From the NCBI GenBank assembly GCA_001797815.1, contig MGQK01000039.1, forward strand, positions 25,010 through 40,441: a stretch of DNA of 15,432 nt, read 5' to 3'. Made by a program: the position numbers and the translations under genes. This DNA is from Deltaproteobacteria bacterium RBG_13_61_14 (lineage in GTDB: Bacteria > RBG-13-61-14). Shown one piece after another: positions 7,330 to 15,344 of this stretch. Below the pieces are notes generated by a model. It was not told the DNA's origin and searched no databases. It saw nothing but the letters and a program-made list of their open reading frames with translations. The first letter of the stretch is position 1, and every line of letters starts with the position of its first letter.

Positions 7330-9156
7330 TTAGTCTTTCCCCGCCCTGGACGCCACCTGGGAGTAAACCGCCTCGGCCAGCTTGTGGGCCGCCTCGCTCA
7401 GTTGCTCCACCGCTTTCTTCAGTTTCGCGGCATCCTCCGTTTCCAGCAACTCCTCGGCGGCCTTGATCCGATCCGCGATCAACTTGCGATCCGCCTCTTC
7501 CAAACGGTTCCCGAACTCCTCCAAAGACTTCTGGCTGGTGTAGATCAACCCTTCGGCCTGGTTGCGCACATCCACCAGTTCCTTTTGCCGCCTGTCCTCT
7601 TCCGCGTGCTCCTCGGCTTCCCGGACCAGCTTTTCAATCTCTTCATCCGAGAGACCGTGGCCGGCGGTGATCTTGATCTTCTGCTCCTTGCCGGTCCCCA
7701 GGTCCTTGGCCCGCACGTGGACAATGCCGTTGGTGTCAATCTCGAAGGTCACCTCGATCTGGGGCACGCCCCGGGGCGCGGGCGGGATGCCCACCAGCTC
7801 GAAGCGGCCCAGGGTCTTGTTGTCCTGGGCCAGCTCCCGCTCGCCCTGGAGCACGTGAACGTTGACCGAGGGCTGGTCGTCCACTGCGGTGGAGAAGATC
7901 TCCGAGCGCTTGCACGGCACCGTGGTGTTCTTGGGGATCAGCTTGGTGAAGATGCCGCCCTTGGTCTCCACGCCCAGCGAAAGGGGGGTGACGTCGAGCA
8001 GGAGCACGTCCTTGACGTCGCCCTTGATCACCGCGCCCTGGATGGCGGCCCCGATCGCCACCACCTCGTCGGGGTTGACGCTCCGGTTGGGCTCTTTGCC
8101 GAAAATCTGCCGGACCTTCTCCTGGACCTTGGGCATGCGGGTGACGCCGCCGACCAGGATCACCTCGTCAATCTGGCGGGGCTCCAGGTTGGCGTCTTTC
8201 ATGGCGATCCGGCAGGGCTCTTCCAGCCGGTCAATCAGGTCGGTGACCAGGCCTTCGAGCACGGCCCGGCTGAGCTTGAGGTTGAGGTGCTTGGGCCCGC
8301 TCTTGTCGGCGCTGATGAAGGGCAGGTTGATGTCGGTCTCCAGGGAGGGCGAGAGCTCGCACTTGGCCCGCTCGGCCGCCTCTTTGATCCGTTGCAGCGC
8401 CATCCGATCCTTGGAAAGATCAATCTTCTGCTCTTCCTTGAAGCGCTCGACCAGGTAGTTGATGACCCGCTGGTCAATGTCTTCGCCGCCCAGGAAGGTG
8501 TCGCCGCAGGTGGAAAGGACTTCAAAGACGCCTTCGGACAGCTCCAGGATGGAAACATCCAAGGTGCCGCCGCCGAAGTCGAAGACGGCGATCTTTCCGC
8601 TTTGCTTCTGGTCCATGCCGTAGGCCAGGGCCGCGGCGGTCGGCTCGTTGATCACCCGCAGCACTTCCAGGCCGGCGATCTTGCCCGCGTCCTTGGTGGC
8701 GCTGCGCTGGCTGTCGTTGAAGTAGGCCGGGCAGGTGATCACCACTTCGTGCACTTCCTCGCCCAGGTAGTCCTCCGCGGTCTCTTTCATCCGTTTCAGG
8801 ATCATGGCCGAAATCTCCGAGGGACTCATCTGCCGGCCCTTGCACTCGATCCAGGCATCACTGTTGTTGGAGGAGATGATCCGATACGACAGCAGCTTGA
8901 GCGCCATCTGCACTTCCGCGGAATCGAACTTGCGCCCGATCAAGCGCTTGACCGCGAACACCGTGTTTTCCGGGTTGGTGATGGCCTGGCGCTTGGCGAT
9001 CTGCCCGACTAACCGCTCCCCCGAATCGGTGAAACCCACCACCGAGGGCGTGGTCCGGCTGCCTTCCGAGTTGGGCACCACCACCGGGTTGCCGTTCTCG
9101 ATGATCGCCACGCAACTATTGGTGGTTCCCAGGTCTATTCCGATGACTTTCCCCAT
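7330..9156 (-). CDS. dnaK: Chaperone DnaK (Hsp70)
   Basis: A 608-residue Hsp70 with all three family signatures: [10 protein letters not shown] (7-16), [12 protein letters not shown] (191-202) and [14 protein letters not shown] (332-345). Lys70 and Glu171 sit where the ATPase catalytic residues are expected. The interdomain linker DVLLLDVT is at 383-390. The substrate-binding beta domain (about 393-505) and a helical lid follow. The C-terminus stops at SRAGKD: the protein is some 30 residues shorter than E. coli DnaK and lacks the flexible, acidic EEV-type tail. Differences from the common bacterial consensus ([28 protein letters not shown]) suggest a paralogue-like lineage, but nothing essential is missing. 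The ATG at 9156 has GAGGGGAAAG just upstream and lies 14 bp after grpE. It works with GrpE and DnaJ to fold and protect cytoplasmic proteins under stress. Confidence 0.98.
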   Translation of the reverse strand: MGKVIGIDLGTTNSCVAIIENGNPVVVPNSEGSRTTPSVVGFTDSGERLVGQIAKRQAITNPENTVFAVKRLIGRKFDSAEVQMALKLLSYRIISSNNSDAWIECKGRQMSPSEISAMILKRMKETAEDYLGEEVHEVVITCPAYFNDSQRSATKDAGKIAGLEVLRVINEPTAAALAYGMDQKQSGKIAVFDFGGGTLDVSILELSEGVFEVLSTCGDTFLGGEDIDQRVINYLVERFKEEQKIDLSKDRMALQRIKEAAERAKCELSPSLETDINLPFISADKSGPKHLNLKLSRAVLEGLVTDLIDRLEEPCRIAMKDANLEPRQIDEVILVGGVTRMPKVQEKVRQIFGKEPNRSVNPDEVVAIGAAIQGAVIKGDVKDVLLLDVTPLSLGVETKGGIFTKLIPKNTTVPCKRSEIFSTAVDDQPSVNVHVLQGERELAQDNKTLGRFELVGIPPAPRGVPQIEVTFEIDTNGIVHVRAKDLGTGKEQKIKITAGHGLSDEEIEKLVREAEEHAEEDRRQKELVDVRNQAEGLIYTSQKSLEEFGNRLEEADRKLIADRIKAAEELLETEDAAKLKKAVEQLSEAAHKLAEAVYSQVASRAGKD

Positions 9157-9170
9157 GACTTTCCCCTCGA

Positions 9171-10031
9171 TTACTCTTCGCCTTCCTTCGCTGGCTCGGA
9201 TTCCGAGATGTCTTCAGGCTGCGAAGCCATTGGTGCCTCCTCGTTTTCTTTTGTTTCCGCCGCCCGCGCGGCCGGCTTCCGCGCGATCGTGACCATGCTC
9301 GGCCGCAAGAGCCGCTCCCGCAAAAGATAACCCCGCTGGTGCTCTTCCACCACGCTGTTGGGGGCCGCCTCCTCGGTCTCCGCCGCCCGCATCGCCTCGT
9401 GAAAGGCGGGATCAAACCCTTGGCCCAGGGCGGAAATCGGCTCGACCCCGAATTTCGAAAGAACCTGGAGAAAGAGACGTCGCGTCAGGCCCACACCTTG
9501 CTTCAGCGCCTCAAAATCTTCGGGCCGCTTCGCGTGGCCTAACGCCCGCTCCAGGTTATCCATCACCGGCAGCAGCTCCCGGAGCAGGGGCTCGTGACCA
9601 TAGTTGAACCAGTCCGCTTTTTCCTTCTGGATCCGGCCCCGGTAGCCCTCCAACTGCTCCTTCAACCGCTGGCCTTGCTCGAAATTCTGGTGGACCTCCT
9701 GGGTGCGCTTCTCCAGATCCGCCTGAAGCTGCCGAAGCTGGTGCTGGAGATCCAGGATCTGCATCTTCAGCTCCAGCTCTTTCTTGGTCGGCGGCGGCGG
9801 CGCTTCTTCCTCCGGCTTGGCCCGGCCCTCCACGCTGGCCAGCGCTTCCTGCATGGCCGCGTCCAGTTCCGGGCTGGTCAAGGGCGTTTCCAAGTTCGAG
9901 CCGGGCGTCTCGGCTGCCGGCTCCTGGGCTGCCGCTTCGGGCAGGGTCTGATCCTCCGGCAGCTCCGACTCGGCCGCTTCCGCTTCCGATTCCGCCGGCG
10001 CCGGCGCCTTGGTATTTTCGTCCTCGGCCAT
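9171..10031 (-). CDS. grpE: Nucleotide exchange factor GrpE, with long acidic extensions
   Basis: A 286-residue GrpE, the ADP-release factor for DnaK. The long helical coiled coil (about 83-140), the four-helix dimer region (about 145-200) and the beta-domain are present. The last includes FDPAFHEAM (206-214) and [29 protein letters not shown]. Two unusual parts flank this core. One is an 80-residue N-terminal segment rich in Ala, Glu and Pro; GrpE usually has a shorter disordered acidic start. The other is an acidic tail of about 33 residues after the normal end ([26 protein letters not shown] region). The typical protein has about 170-210 residues. The ATG at 10031 lies 10 nt after the hrcA stop, with GGAG 13 nt upstream within the hrcA end, so translational coupling is likely. 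Confidence 0.95.
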   Translation of the reverse strand: MAEDENTKAPAPAESEAEAAESELPEDQTLPEAAAQEPAAETPGSNLETPLTSPELDAAMQEALASVEGRAKPEEEAPPPPTKKELELKMQILDLQHQLRQLQADLEKRTQEVHQNFEQGQRLKEQLEGYRGRIQKEKADWFNYGHEPLLRELLPVMDNLERALGHAKRPEDFEALKQGVGLTRRLFLQVLSKFGVEPISALGQGFDPAFHEAMRAAETEEAAPNSVVEEHQRGYLLRERLLRPSMVTIARKPAARAAETKENEEAPMASQPEDISESEPAKEGEE

Positions 10032-10041
10032 GGTTTTGCAA

Positions 10042-11097
10042 CTAACTCCGGAGAAACTCCGAGATCAAACCCGCCGTGTATCTCACCAGCGGGATCACCC
10101 GGGCATAGTTCATCCGCACCGGCCCCAGCACGCCCACGCAGCCCAGTCCGGTCCCTTCGCTCCCATAACGGTCCGTCACCAGGGCCAGGTGGCGAAGGCC
10201 CGGAAGCAAGCTTTCCTCCCCCAAGATCACCCGCGGACCCTGGCTCTGGATCGCCTCATCCACCAGCCGCAGCATCAGGGACTTCTCTTCCAACGCGTGC
10301 AACAGCCGCTTCACCGTCTCGACGTCCGAAAACTCCGGTTGATCCAAAATATTGCTCTGACCGTTGATATACCATCCCAGCGCCGGATCTTCCTCGAGCA
10401 GCCGCTCGCTCAGAGCCAGGGCCTGCACCAAAAGCTGGTCGCAGGCGGCGCGCTCAGCCTGGAGCTGCCGGTCCAACTCCGCCCGCAACTCCAGCAGGGT
10501 CTTACCTTCGGCCAGGGGCCGCAAGCGGTTGGAGATCCTTTGCAACTCCGAAGCCGGAAGCCCCAGGCGGTTGGGTAGGACCCGCTCTTCCACCCGCCCC
10601 GAGCTCGTGACCAACACGGTCAAAATCCGCTCGTGGTGCAAAGGCAGGAAGGTCAAGCTCCGGATCACGGCCCGTTCCCGGGCGGGCAGAAAGACCACTC
10701 CCGCGTAATGGGAGAGCAGGCTGAGCACCCGGGAGGTCTCGCTCAAGACTTCACTGTTGGTCATGGCCTCCAGGTTGTAATGGCCGCGGACACTCTCTTG
10801 CTCCTGGGCCGAGAGCGAGCGCACCCGGAGCAGGTGGTTGAGGTAATAGCGGAACCCCTGGGCCGTGGGGGCCCGGCCCGAGGACGTATGGGGTTGGCTC
10901 AGGTAACCGGACTCCTCCAACTCCGCCATCTCATGGCGGAGTGTAGCCGTGCTCAAACCCAGCCCCAAACGACCGCATAACCTTCGGGAACTGATGGGCT
11001 GGGCGGACTCGATATACAAGTCCACCACCTTGGCCAGGATCTGTTCCTGGCGCTCATCCAAAGCCCCGAGCTTTCTTTCCCGGCGATAACGTCTCAT
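10042..11097 (-). CDS. hrcA: Heat-inducible transcription repressor HrcA
   Basis: A 351-residue HrcA of full length. The N-terminal winged helix-turn-helix (about 15-75) shows the family's DLYIESAQPISSRRL and STATLRHEMAELEESGYL. It is followed by the hallmark PHTSSGRAPTAQGFRYYL (69-86). The C-terminal GAF-like and insertion domains carry the conserved LGCVGVLGPVRMNYARVIPLVRY near the end. HrcA represses class I heat-shock operons by binding the CIRCE inverted repeat and is itself kept active by the GroEL chaperonin (family knowledge). It is the first gene of the operon, so the system should be self-regulated. The start ATG at 11097 follows a weak TTAGG and lies 26 bp from the -10 box of a strong promoter. 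No canonical CIRCE is visible upstream. Confidence 0.97.
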   Translation of the reverse strand: MRRYRRERKLGALDERQEQILAKVVDLYIESAQPISSRRLCGRLGLGLSTATLRHEMAELEESGYLSQPHTSSGRAPTAQGFRYYLNHLLRVRSLSAQEQESVRGHYNLEAMTNSEVLSETSRVLSLLSHYAGVVFLPARERAVIRSLTFLPLHHERILTVLVTSSGRVEERVLPNRLGLPASELQRISNRLRPLAEGKTLLELRAELDRQLQAERAACDQLLVQALALSERLLEEDPALGWYINGQSNILDQPEFSDVETVKRLLHALEEKSLMLRLVDEAIQSQGPRVILGEESLLPGLRHLALVTDRYGSEGTGLGCVGVLGPVRMNYARVIPLVRYTAGLISEFLRS

Positions 11098-11118
11098 CCC
11101 CGTGGCCTAATTGCAAAA

Positions 11119-11151
11119 CTTTATTGTAAATATAAAGCGAGTGGAAGTCAA
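11119..11151 (-). promoter_or_regulatory. Promoter of the hrcA-grpE-dnaK operon, with inverted repeat over the -10 box
   Basis: On the minus strand, TTGACT (11146-11151) and TACAAT (11123-11128) are separated by exactly 17 bp. This predicts transcription starting near 11116 and a leader of about 20 nt. The inverted repeat CTTTAT-N7-ATAAAG (11119-11124 and 11132-11137) overlaps the -10 box and is a candidate operator. It does not match CIRCE (TTAGCACTC-N9-GAGTGCTAA). Confidence 0.7.
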
Positions 11152-11193
11152 ACTTTTCGACCTGTCGCAACTCTCCGAACCCGCCCCTGCCGG

Positions 11194-11211
11194 TATGGAA
11201 ACCTTTCCATA
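11194..11211. repeat. Perfect 8-bp inverted repeat upstream of the hrcA promoter
   Basis: TATGGAAA-CC-TTTCCATA is a perfect dyad with a 2-bp centre, 43 bp upstream of the hrcA -35 box. Its size and symmetry suit a dimeric regulator. The bound protein is unknown. Confidence 0.5.
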
Positions 11212-11240
11212 AACACAGCGTCTAAAAAGTAGAAGAGATA

Positions 11241-11359
11241 AGGGCCAAGTGCTGAGAGTTTCCAAGTCTTAAATCCTTTCATCGCTGATTCTCAGGTTGG
11301 CTCGGCAGCAGGGACTTGGTTCCGAACGATACCCGGAAACGGGTTTCGTCCCTGTTTTT
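11241..11359 (+). ncRNA. Possible structured plus-strand RNA ending in an intrinsic terminator
   Basis: In the gene-free stretch between hrcA and lemA, CCAAGT (11245-11250) can pair with ACTTGG (11314-11319). Inside it, CTGAGA (11252-11257) can pair with TCTCAG (11290-11295). This structure overlaps the stem of a terminator hairpin (11309-11359), so the two folds compete. No plus-strand gene precedes or follows, and I find no clear promoter. The 5' end given is arbitrary. It matches no RNA family I can name. Confidence 0.3.
11309..11359 (+). terminator. Probable intrinsic terminator on the plus strand
   Basis: CAGGG (11309-11313) pairs with CCCTG (11350-11354). Within it, ACGA pairs with TCGT, and ACCCG pairs with CGGGT around a GAAA tetraloop (11336-11339). 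The stem is followed directly by TTTTT (11355-11359). The 5' side carries an unpaired 12-nt bulge. It faces away from hrcA and towards the 3' end of lemA, so it would end plus-strand transcripts of unknown origin. Confidence 0.55.
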
Positions 11360-11400
11360 CTCGCTTAAACGTCTTCCAGGCCACCTGCCTGTTCAAGCCA

Positions 11401-11444
11401 CAAGGCCGGCCGGTCTTCCGTCCTCCTTCTTCCGGCCGGCCTTG
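11401..11444 (-). terminator. Long hairpin after lemA
   Basis: A perfect 13-bp GC-rich stem, CAAGGCCGGCCGG with its complement (11401-11413 and 11432-11444), has an 18-nt loop. It begins 2 nt after the lemA stop. No T run follows on the minus strand, so it may act as a Rho-assisted terminator or protect the 3' end. Confidence 0.55.
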
Positions 11445-11446
11445 CT

Positions 11447-12004
11447 CTATTCGAACTTCACTTGCGGAACCTGTTTGCTTTCCTCCGGCACCTCAAAATA
11501 GGGCCGTTTTTCAAACCCGAAGATCCGCGCCCACACCAGCCCGGGAAATTTGCGGATCCGGGTATTGTAGGCCTGCACCGCCTCGTTGTAGCGCCGGCGC
11601 GCCACCGCGATCCGGTTCTCGGTCCCGGCCAACTCGTCCTGCAGCCGGATGAAATTCTGGTCCGCCTTCAACTGCGGGTATTGCTCCACCACCACCAACA
11701 GCCGCGACAGCGCCCCGCTCAGCTCATTGGCGGCCTTCATCTTGTCCGGCACCTGGGTGGCACCGGCCAGCTTGGCCCGGGCCTCGGTCACCTTTACGAA
11801 GACCTCTTTTTCATGCGAGGCATATCCCTTGACCGTCTCCACGTAATTGGGGATCAGGTCATTGCGCCGCTTGAGCTGGTTGTCCACCTCGCTCCAGGCC
11901 TGATCAATCGCCTCCTGATCCGCCACGATCCGGTTGTAGCCGCAGCCGCAACCCAGCACCAGCACGGCCAGCGCCAGGCCAATCCATCGCTTGCGTGATC
12001 TCAT
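11447..12004 (-). CDS. lemA: LemA family lipoprotein
   Basis: A 185-residue LemA protein of normal length. The N-terminus is a lipoprotein signal with lipobox VLGC (Cys19), so this version should be lipid-anchored; many LemA proteins have a plain membrane helix here. The conserved LemA features follow: YNRIV, AWSEVDNQLKRRNDLIPNYVETVKGYASHE (about 36-65), VVEQYPQLKADQNFIRLQDELAGTENRIAVARRRYNEAV (about 105-143), and YNTRIRKFPGLVWARIFGF. These build a long antiparallel helical bundle. The molecular function of LemA is not established; in other bacteria it often neighbours a TPM_phosphatase-domain or HtpX gene, and neither is seen here. The ATG at 12004 has AAGGGGG upstream. The gene has its own strong promoter and a hairpin after the stop, so it is probably a single-gene unit. 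Confidence 0.95.
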   Translation of the reverse strand: MRSRKRWIGLALAVLVLGCGCGYNRIVADQEAIDQAWSEVDNQLKRRNDLIPNYVETVKGYASHEKEVFVKVTEARAKLAGATQVPDKMKAANELSGALSRLLVVVEQYPQLKADQNFIRLQDELAGTENRIAVARRRYNEAVQAYNTRIRKFPGLVWARIFGFEKRPYFEVPEESKQVPQVKFE

Positions 12005-12028
12005 GCTTGCCCCCTTCCCCGTCTTCCC

Positions 12029-12057
12029 AATCTAGATGGTCGTTATTCACTTGTCAA
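12029..12057 (-). promoter_or_regulatory. Promoter of lemA
   Basis: On the minus strand, a perfect TTGACA (12052-12057) is followed after 17 bp by TAGATT (12029-12034), 24 bp upstream of the ATG. The remaining part of the 171-bp gap to the upstream gene (12058-12175) shows no clear terminator. Confidence 0.7.
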
Positions 12058-12175
12058 GGTTTAATTGAACCGAACAAAAACAATTTGGAAATCCAGAGGT
12101 TAAGGAGGAAGATGAATTTAGACCTTCTCTCGGAAACGAATCCTGCCGCTCGCGCCTCGGCGTTGCAGGTCCCGA

Positions 12176-15100
12176 TCACTCCGGCTTTCGCTCCACGGCC
12201 GCTTTGGCCGCTTTCCGCACCATCTCGTCCTTGTCCTTGCCGGCCTGGGCCAGGGCCTTGCGGCACTTTTCGCCCCCTACCCTCCCCATCGCCTCCACCA
12301 TGGCCGCCCGCATCCGGGGGGTATAGAGCGACTTGGCCCCGCTCAGTCGCTTGAACAGGCCCTTGCTTTCCAATTCCCACAACCCGACCAGCACGCTCTG
12401 CAGGCTCCGGCCATCCGGCACCTTGGCCGGCTTCTTGCGAGCCAAGAGATCCAGCGCCTGCAAGAAAACCAGCTCGTCTTCCTTGTTCGGCTCGCTCTCG
12501 CCCTTCTTCTCCACCAGCCACACCACCCCCTGGATTGCGGCTTCGGCCAACTGGGGCAGATGCCCCAGATGCTGAATCGCCCGCCGGCGCACCATCGGGT
12601 CCGGGTCCTGCAGGCTCCGCACCAGCCGCGGCTCCGGATCCACCCCTTCCACTTTCATCAGGTACGACAACGTCTCTTCCCGCACCCGCGGGTGATCGTG
12701 GCCCAGGAACTGGTCCAATTCCGAAACCAGGTCTTGGCATTTCAGGTCGCCCAGGACCATGATCAGGTTGCGGGCCAGGAACCAAGGCGTGTCGCTCCGG
12801 AAAATCCGATCCTTGACCTTGGGGGCAACTTTTTCGCCCAGCCGGATGAGCACGTCGCAGGCCAGCTTGCGCACGCTCCGGTCCGAGCTCTCCGCCAGCA
12901 CGTCCAACAGCACCGGCACCGCCGGCTCGCCCGCGGCGTAGAGCAGCGACGCCACCCGCTCCCGCACCTCCTTCTGGTCGGATTGAAAAGCCTTGACCAG
13001 GATCTCGAGAGAAGCGGCTTCTCCAAAGACGCCCATGGCTTCCCGGGCCAGTCCGGGCCGCTCGGGAAAGGGCGGGGTCTTGTCGGTCCGGTGTCCGACC
13101 GTGACCTTGAAGATCTGTTCCGCCAGGTCCATGCGGTCGCGGCGCACGAATTCGATCAAAATGTTCACCAGTTTCCGCGACTGTCGGCGATACTCGTTCC
13201 CCTCGGCGACCGCCTCGAACTGGGCCAGGCGGGCCGTCAGGTCAGCCATGAATTCATCCGCGGACCGTTCGGCGTCCACCCGGTCGCGGAGCGCTTCCGG
13301 CAACTCTTCGTAGCTGAGCACGCCCTTGCGGTAGAGCCGGCTCAAAATTTTCATGCCGCTCTCCGCCGATTCGTAAGCCACCCGGGCCACGGCCCGGCGC
13401 AGGGTTTTTCGGAGCGCTTCTTCCCGGCTGATCAGATCCGGGCCTGCCGCGGCCGCCTGCTTGGCCGCAAAGGCCTGCTCGAACTGGACCGCCACCCTCT
13501 CCACGGTCTGGACCAGGACCTCCAGGGGCAGGGCAAACACGATCTCGCTTTGCAGGTCCGCCCCACTGAACTCTTCCTGCCCTTGCGCCGCCAAGTCGCA
13601 GTGGACCAGGATCTCGGCCAGCAGGGCCGGCTCGCGAAGGGGCTTCAGGGATTCCTCCATCCGCAAGGTCAAGACCGCCCGCGGCTCCTCGGAAAGGGCC
13701 TGGGCGAACAAGGGCAGCCGCCGCAAGTCTCCGGCCATTCGGGCCAGGAACAGGGCCGTCCGCCAAGGCAAGGACTCCGCCCCGGCCGGCCGGTCCGCCG
13801 CGAAGATCGGAGTAAAATCAAAAGCCTTGGCCTCCAACAGGCCGGCCACCAACTCCTCCGGCCGGCTCATTTCCGGGAGATAGGCCCCGAACCGGCGCAG
13901 CGCTTGTTCAAACGCCTCTTCGGAAAGATAGCGGCGGATGGTCAGGCCCAGGATTTTCTTCCGCTCGAACAATTCCGCCAGCTTGGTCACCAGGTCCGCG
14001 GTCAGCTCCCGCGGGATCACGGTCTTCAAGCTGGCCGGCGCCGGGCCGGTGCCTTCGAGCAGAAAGTCCTTGCCGGTTGGCAAAGAATTCAAGAAGAGGC
14101 TCAGCTCGTCCCGCCCCTCCATCAAGGTGCGAAATTCTTCCCACAAGGTCTTGGCCGGAACCGCCTTGCCCGCCGGCAGCAACTGGCGGGTCAAACGAAG
14201 CAGGAAAGCTCCCAGCGCTTCGTATTCGGCCGGAGTCATGGGTTTCAGCTCCCGGGGACCCTCCGGCAGGGTAATTTCTTCGGTCTCTCCCACGGGAGGC
14301 GGCAATTCCATCTCTTCCGGCGGCAACTCCATTTCTTCATCCGCCGGCGCAGGCTCCGGGGTTAGGTCTTCCAAAGCATCGCGCGCTGCTTCCGAGGCCG
14401 GCGAAGGGGTCAACGCCTCTTCCGATGGAGAGGTGGAGATGGGTCCTTGAGAAGGCGGTTCGGCTTCTGTTGCCGGCAGCTCGATGGTGCCGCTGTCTTC
14501 GGAAAGATCGGACGGCGAGGTCGGAAACGGCTCCACTTCAATCGGGATTTTCGGCTGGGTCTCTTCCCGCCCGTCAAACGTGGCGGGCTTCCTGCCGTGG
14601 TCCACCTCAATGGTATAGACCTCGGTTTCTTCCTCTGCAAGGCGCTCGGGCGCTGCGGCTTTCGCCGCTTCCCGTGCGGAAGGAGGCGAGGCCGCTTCGT
14701 CTGAAGGGGGCGCCGCGGCGGGTTCCGGAGATGGCTCCTCGGCAGAGGAAGATTCCGCAACGGGCACTTCATTCGGCGGCGGCTCCGCGGGCGCCTGCTG
14801 CTCCGGCTCCGGCGTTTTCGAAGGGGCTGGCGGCGGAGGCGGAGTCGGGGCAACGCCCGCTTCGGAGGCGATCTTGCCGAGCTCCAGCAGGCGGGTCAGT
14901 TTTTTCTCGCTGAAATTGAGGAAACGGACGCCGTAAGTGAAGGCCGGGCCTTCGCTGCCGCGAACCACGTCAATAATCTCGCCGATAATTTCGATAGGCT
15001 GATCGCGTTCCGGCACGGAAACGCTCAAGCCGACCCGGTTCCCTTCGTTCAGCTCTTTCTTGGATTTGAGTGTCATCCGCCCCAGCTTGAAGGTCTTGCG

Positions 15101-15190
15101 CGCCGCCTTGGCGAATGCATCCAGGTTGGCGTATTTGAGCTGAATGCGGGGAAGCTCCGGCAGACTCGGCCCGTGGTTATTGACGGCCAT
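12176..15190 (-). CDS. Large PilZ-like / HEAT-repeat protein with Pro/Glu-rich linker
   Basis: A 1004-residue protein without signal peptide or membrane segment. Residues about 20-108 look like a PilZ-type beta-barrel: FKLGRMTLKS, EGNRVGLSVSVPERDQPIEIIGEIIDVV, and FTYGVRFLNFSEKKLTRLLEL. The c-di-GMP-binding RxxxR and D/NxSxxG motifs are not evident, so it may be a non-binding PilZ relative. A disordered linker rich in Pro, Glu, Ala and Ser follows (about 112-315), including the near-tandem EEMELPPEEMELPPP. The remainder is helical. From about 715 to the end it contains HEAT-like repeats, such as VPVLLDVLAESSDRSVRKLACDVLIRLG and LVRSLQDPDPMVRRRAIQHLGHLP. HEAT arrays usually serve as protein-binding scaffolds. 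The frame could open at TTG 15223, but the promoter predicts a transcript start at about that point, so ATG 15190 is chosen. It is divergent from pyruvate kinase. Function is unknown. Confidence 0.85.
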   Translation of the reverse strand: MAVNNHGPSLPELPRIQLKYANLDAFAKAARKTFKLGRMTLKSKKELNEGNRVGLSVSVPERDQPIEIIGEIIDVVRGSEGPAFTYGVRFLNFSEKKLTRLLELGKIASEAGVAPTPPPPPAPSKTPEPEQQAPAEPPPNEVPVAESSSAEEPSPEPAAAPPSDEAASPPSAREAAKAAAPERLAEEETEVYTIEVDHGRKPATFDGREETQPKIPIEVEPFPTSPSDLSEDSGTIELPATEAEPPSQGPISTSPSEEALTPSPASEAARDALEDLTPEPAPADEEMELPPEEMELPPPVGETEEITLPEGPRELKPMTPAEYEALGAFLLRLTRQLLPAGKAVPAKTLWEEFRTLMEGRDELSLFLNSLPTGKDFLLEGTGPAPASLKTVIPRELTADLVTKLAELFERKKILGLTIRRYLSEEAFEQALRRFGAYLPEMSRPEELVAGLLEAKAFDFTPIFAADRPAGAESLPWRTALFLARMAGDLRRLPLFAQALSEEPRAVLTLRMEESLKPLREPALLAEILVHCDLAAQGQEEFSGADLQSEIVFALPLEVLVQTVERVAVQFEQAFAAKQAAAAGPDLISREEALRKTLRRAVARVAYESAESGMKILSRLYRKGVLSYEELPEALRDRVDAERSADEFMADLTARLAQFEAVAEGNEYRRQSRKLVNILIEFVRRDRMDLAEQIFKVTVGHRTDKTPPFPERPGLAREAMGVFGEAASLEILVKAFQSDQKEVRERVASLLYAAGEPAVPVLLDVLAESSDRSVRKLACDVLIRLGEKVAPKVKDRIFRSDTPWFLARNLIMVLGDLKCQDLVSELDQFLGHDHPRVREETLSYLMKVEGVDPEPRLVRSLQDPDPMVRRRAIQHLGHLPQLAEAAIQGVVWLVEKKGESEPNKEDELVFLQALDLLARKKPAKVPDGRSLQSVLVGLWELESKGLFKRLSGAKSLYTPRMRAAMVEAMGRVGGEKCRKALAQAGKDKDEMVRKAAKAAVERKPE

Positions 15191-15231
15191 TCCCTTTAAT
15201 CCCCGACTTGATCCCCGAATCAAGCAAGGCT

Positions 15232-15260
15232 ATTATAACGAAACCGGTGAAGCTTGCCAA
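15232..15260 (-). promoter_or_regulatory. Promoter of the PilZ-like/HEAT gene
   Basis: On the minus strand, TTGGCA (15255-15260) is followed after exactly 17 bp by a perfect TATAAT (15232-15237). Transcription would start near 15225, giving a 35-nt leader before the ATG at 15190. This argues against the upstream TTG start. Confidence 0.75.
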
Positions 15261-15298
15261 GCCAGGGGAGCTTGCGGTCGGAGAGAGGGGCGTTTGCA

Positions 15299-15311
15299 TT
15301 CTCCTGGAGAA
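15299..15311. repeat. Short inverted repeat upstream of pyruvate kinase
   Basis: TTCTCC-T-GGAGAA is a perfect 6-bp dyad with a 1-bp centre, 33 bp before the pyruvate kinase GTG. It may be an operator. I do not see a convincing plus-strand promoter in this gap. Confidence 0.3.
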
Positions 15312-15344
15312 CAAAGCCGGTCATCTTTGCGGAGGGAGAAAGCC

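Noticed and set aside
7318-9012. Long plus-strand open frame (564 codons) opposite dnaK
   Set aside because: dnaK on the other strand is unmistakable. The antisense translation is low-complexity, rich in Leu, Gly, Asp and His, as expected from the reverse of a GC-rich gene.
11241-11300. TPP riboswitch, suggested by GCTGAGA near 11251
   Set aside because: The other conserved TPP elements (ACCTGA and the GxTAATGCC region) are missing, and no thiamine gene follows.
11281-11360. tRNA or signal recognition particle RNA, suggested by the GGTTCCGAAC segment
   Set aside because: No cloverleaf or acceptor stem can be drawn, and the conserved SRP RNA loop sequence is absent.
12103-12354. Plus-strand ATG at 12112 preceded by TAAGGAGG, opening an 80-codon frame
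   Set aside because: The ribosome site is strong in sequence but only 3 nt from the ATG. Most of the frame is antisense to the end of the PilZ-like/HEAT gene and becomes Pro/Arg/Cys-rich. No promoter is seen.
12560-14365. Long plus-strand open frame opposite the PilZ-like/HEAT gene
   Set aside because: Its product is a Gln/Arg/His/Leu-rich mirror of the coding strand without a recognisable domain. The minus strand has the promoter and the HEAT repeats.
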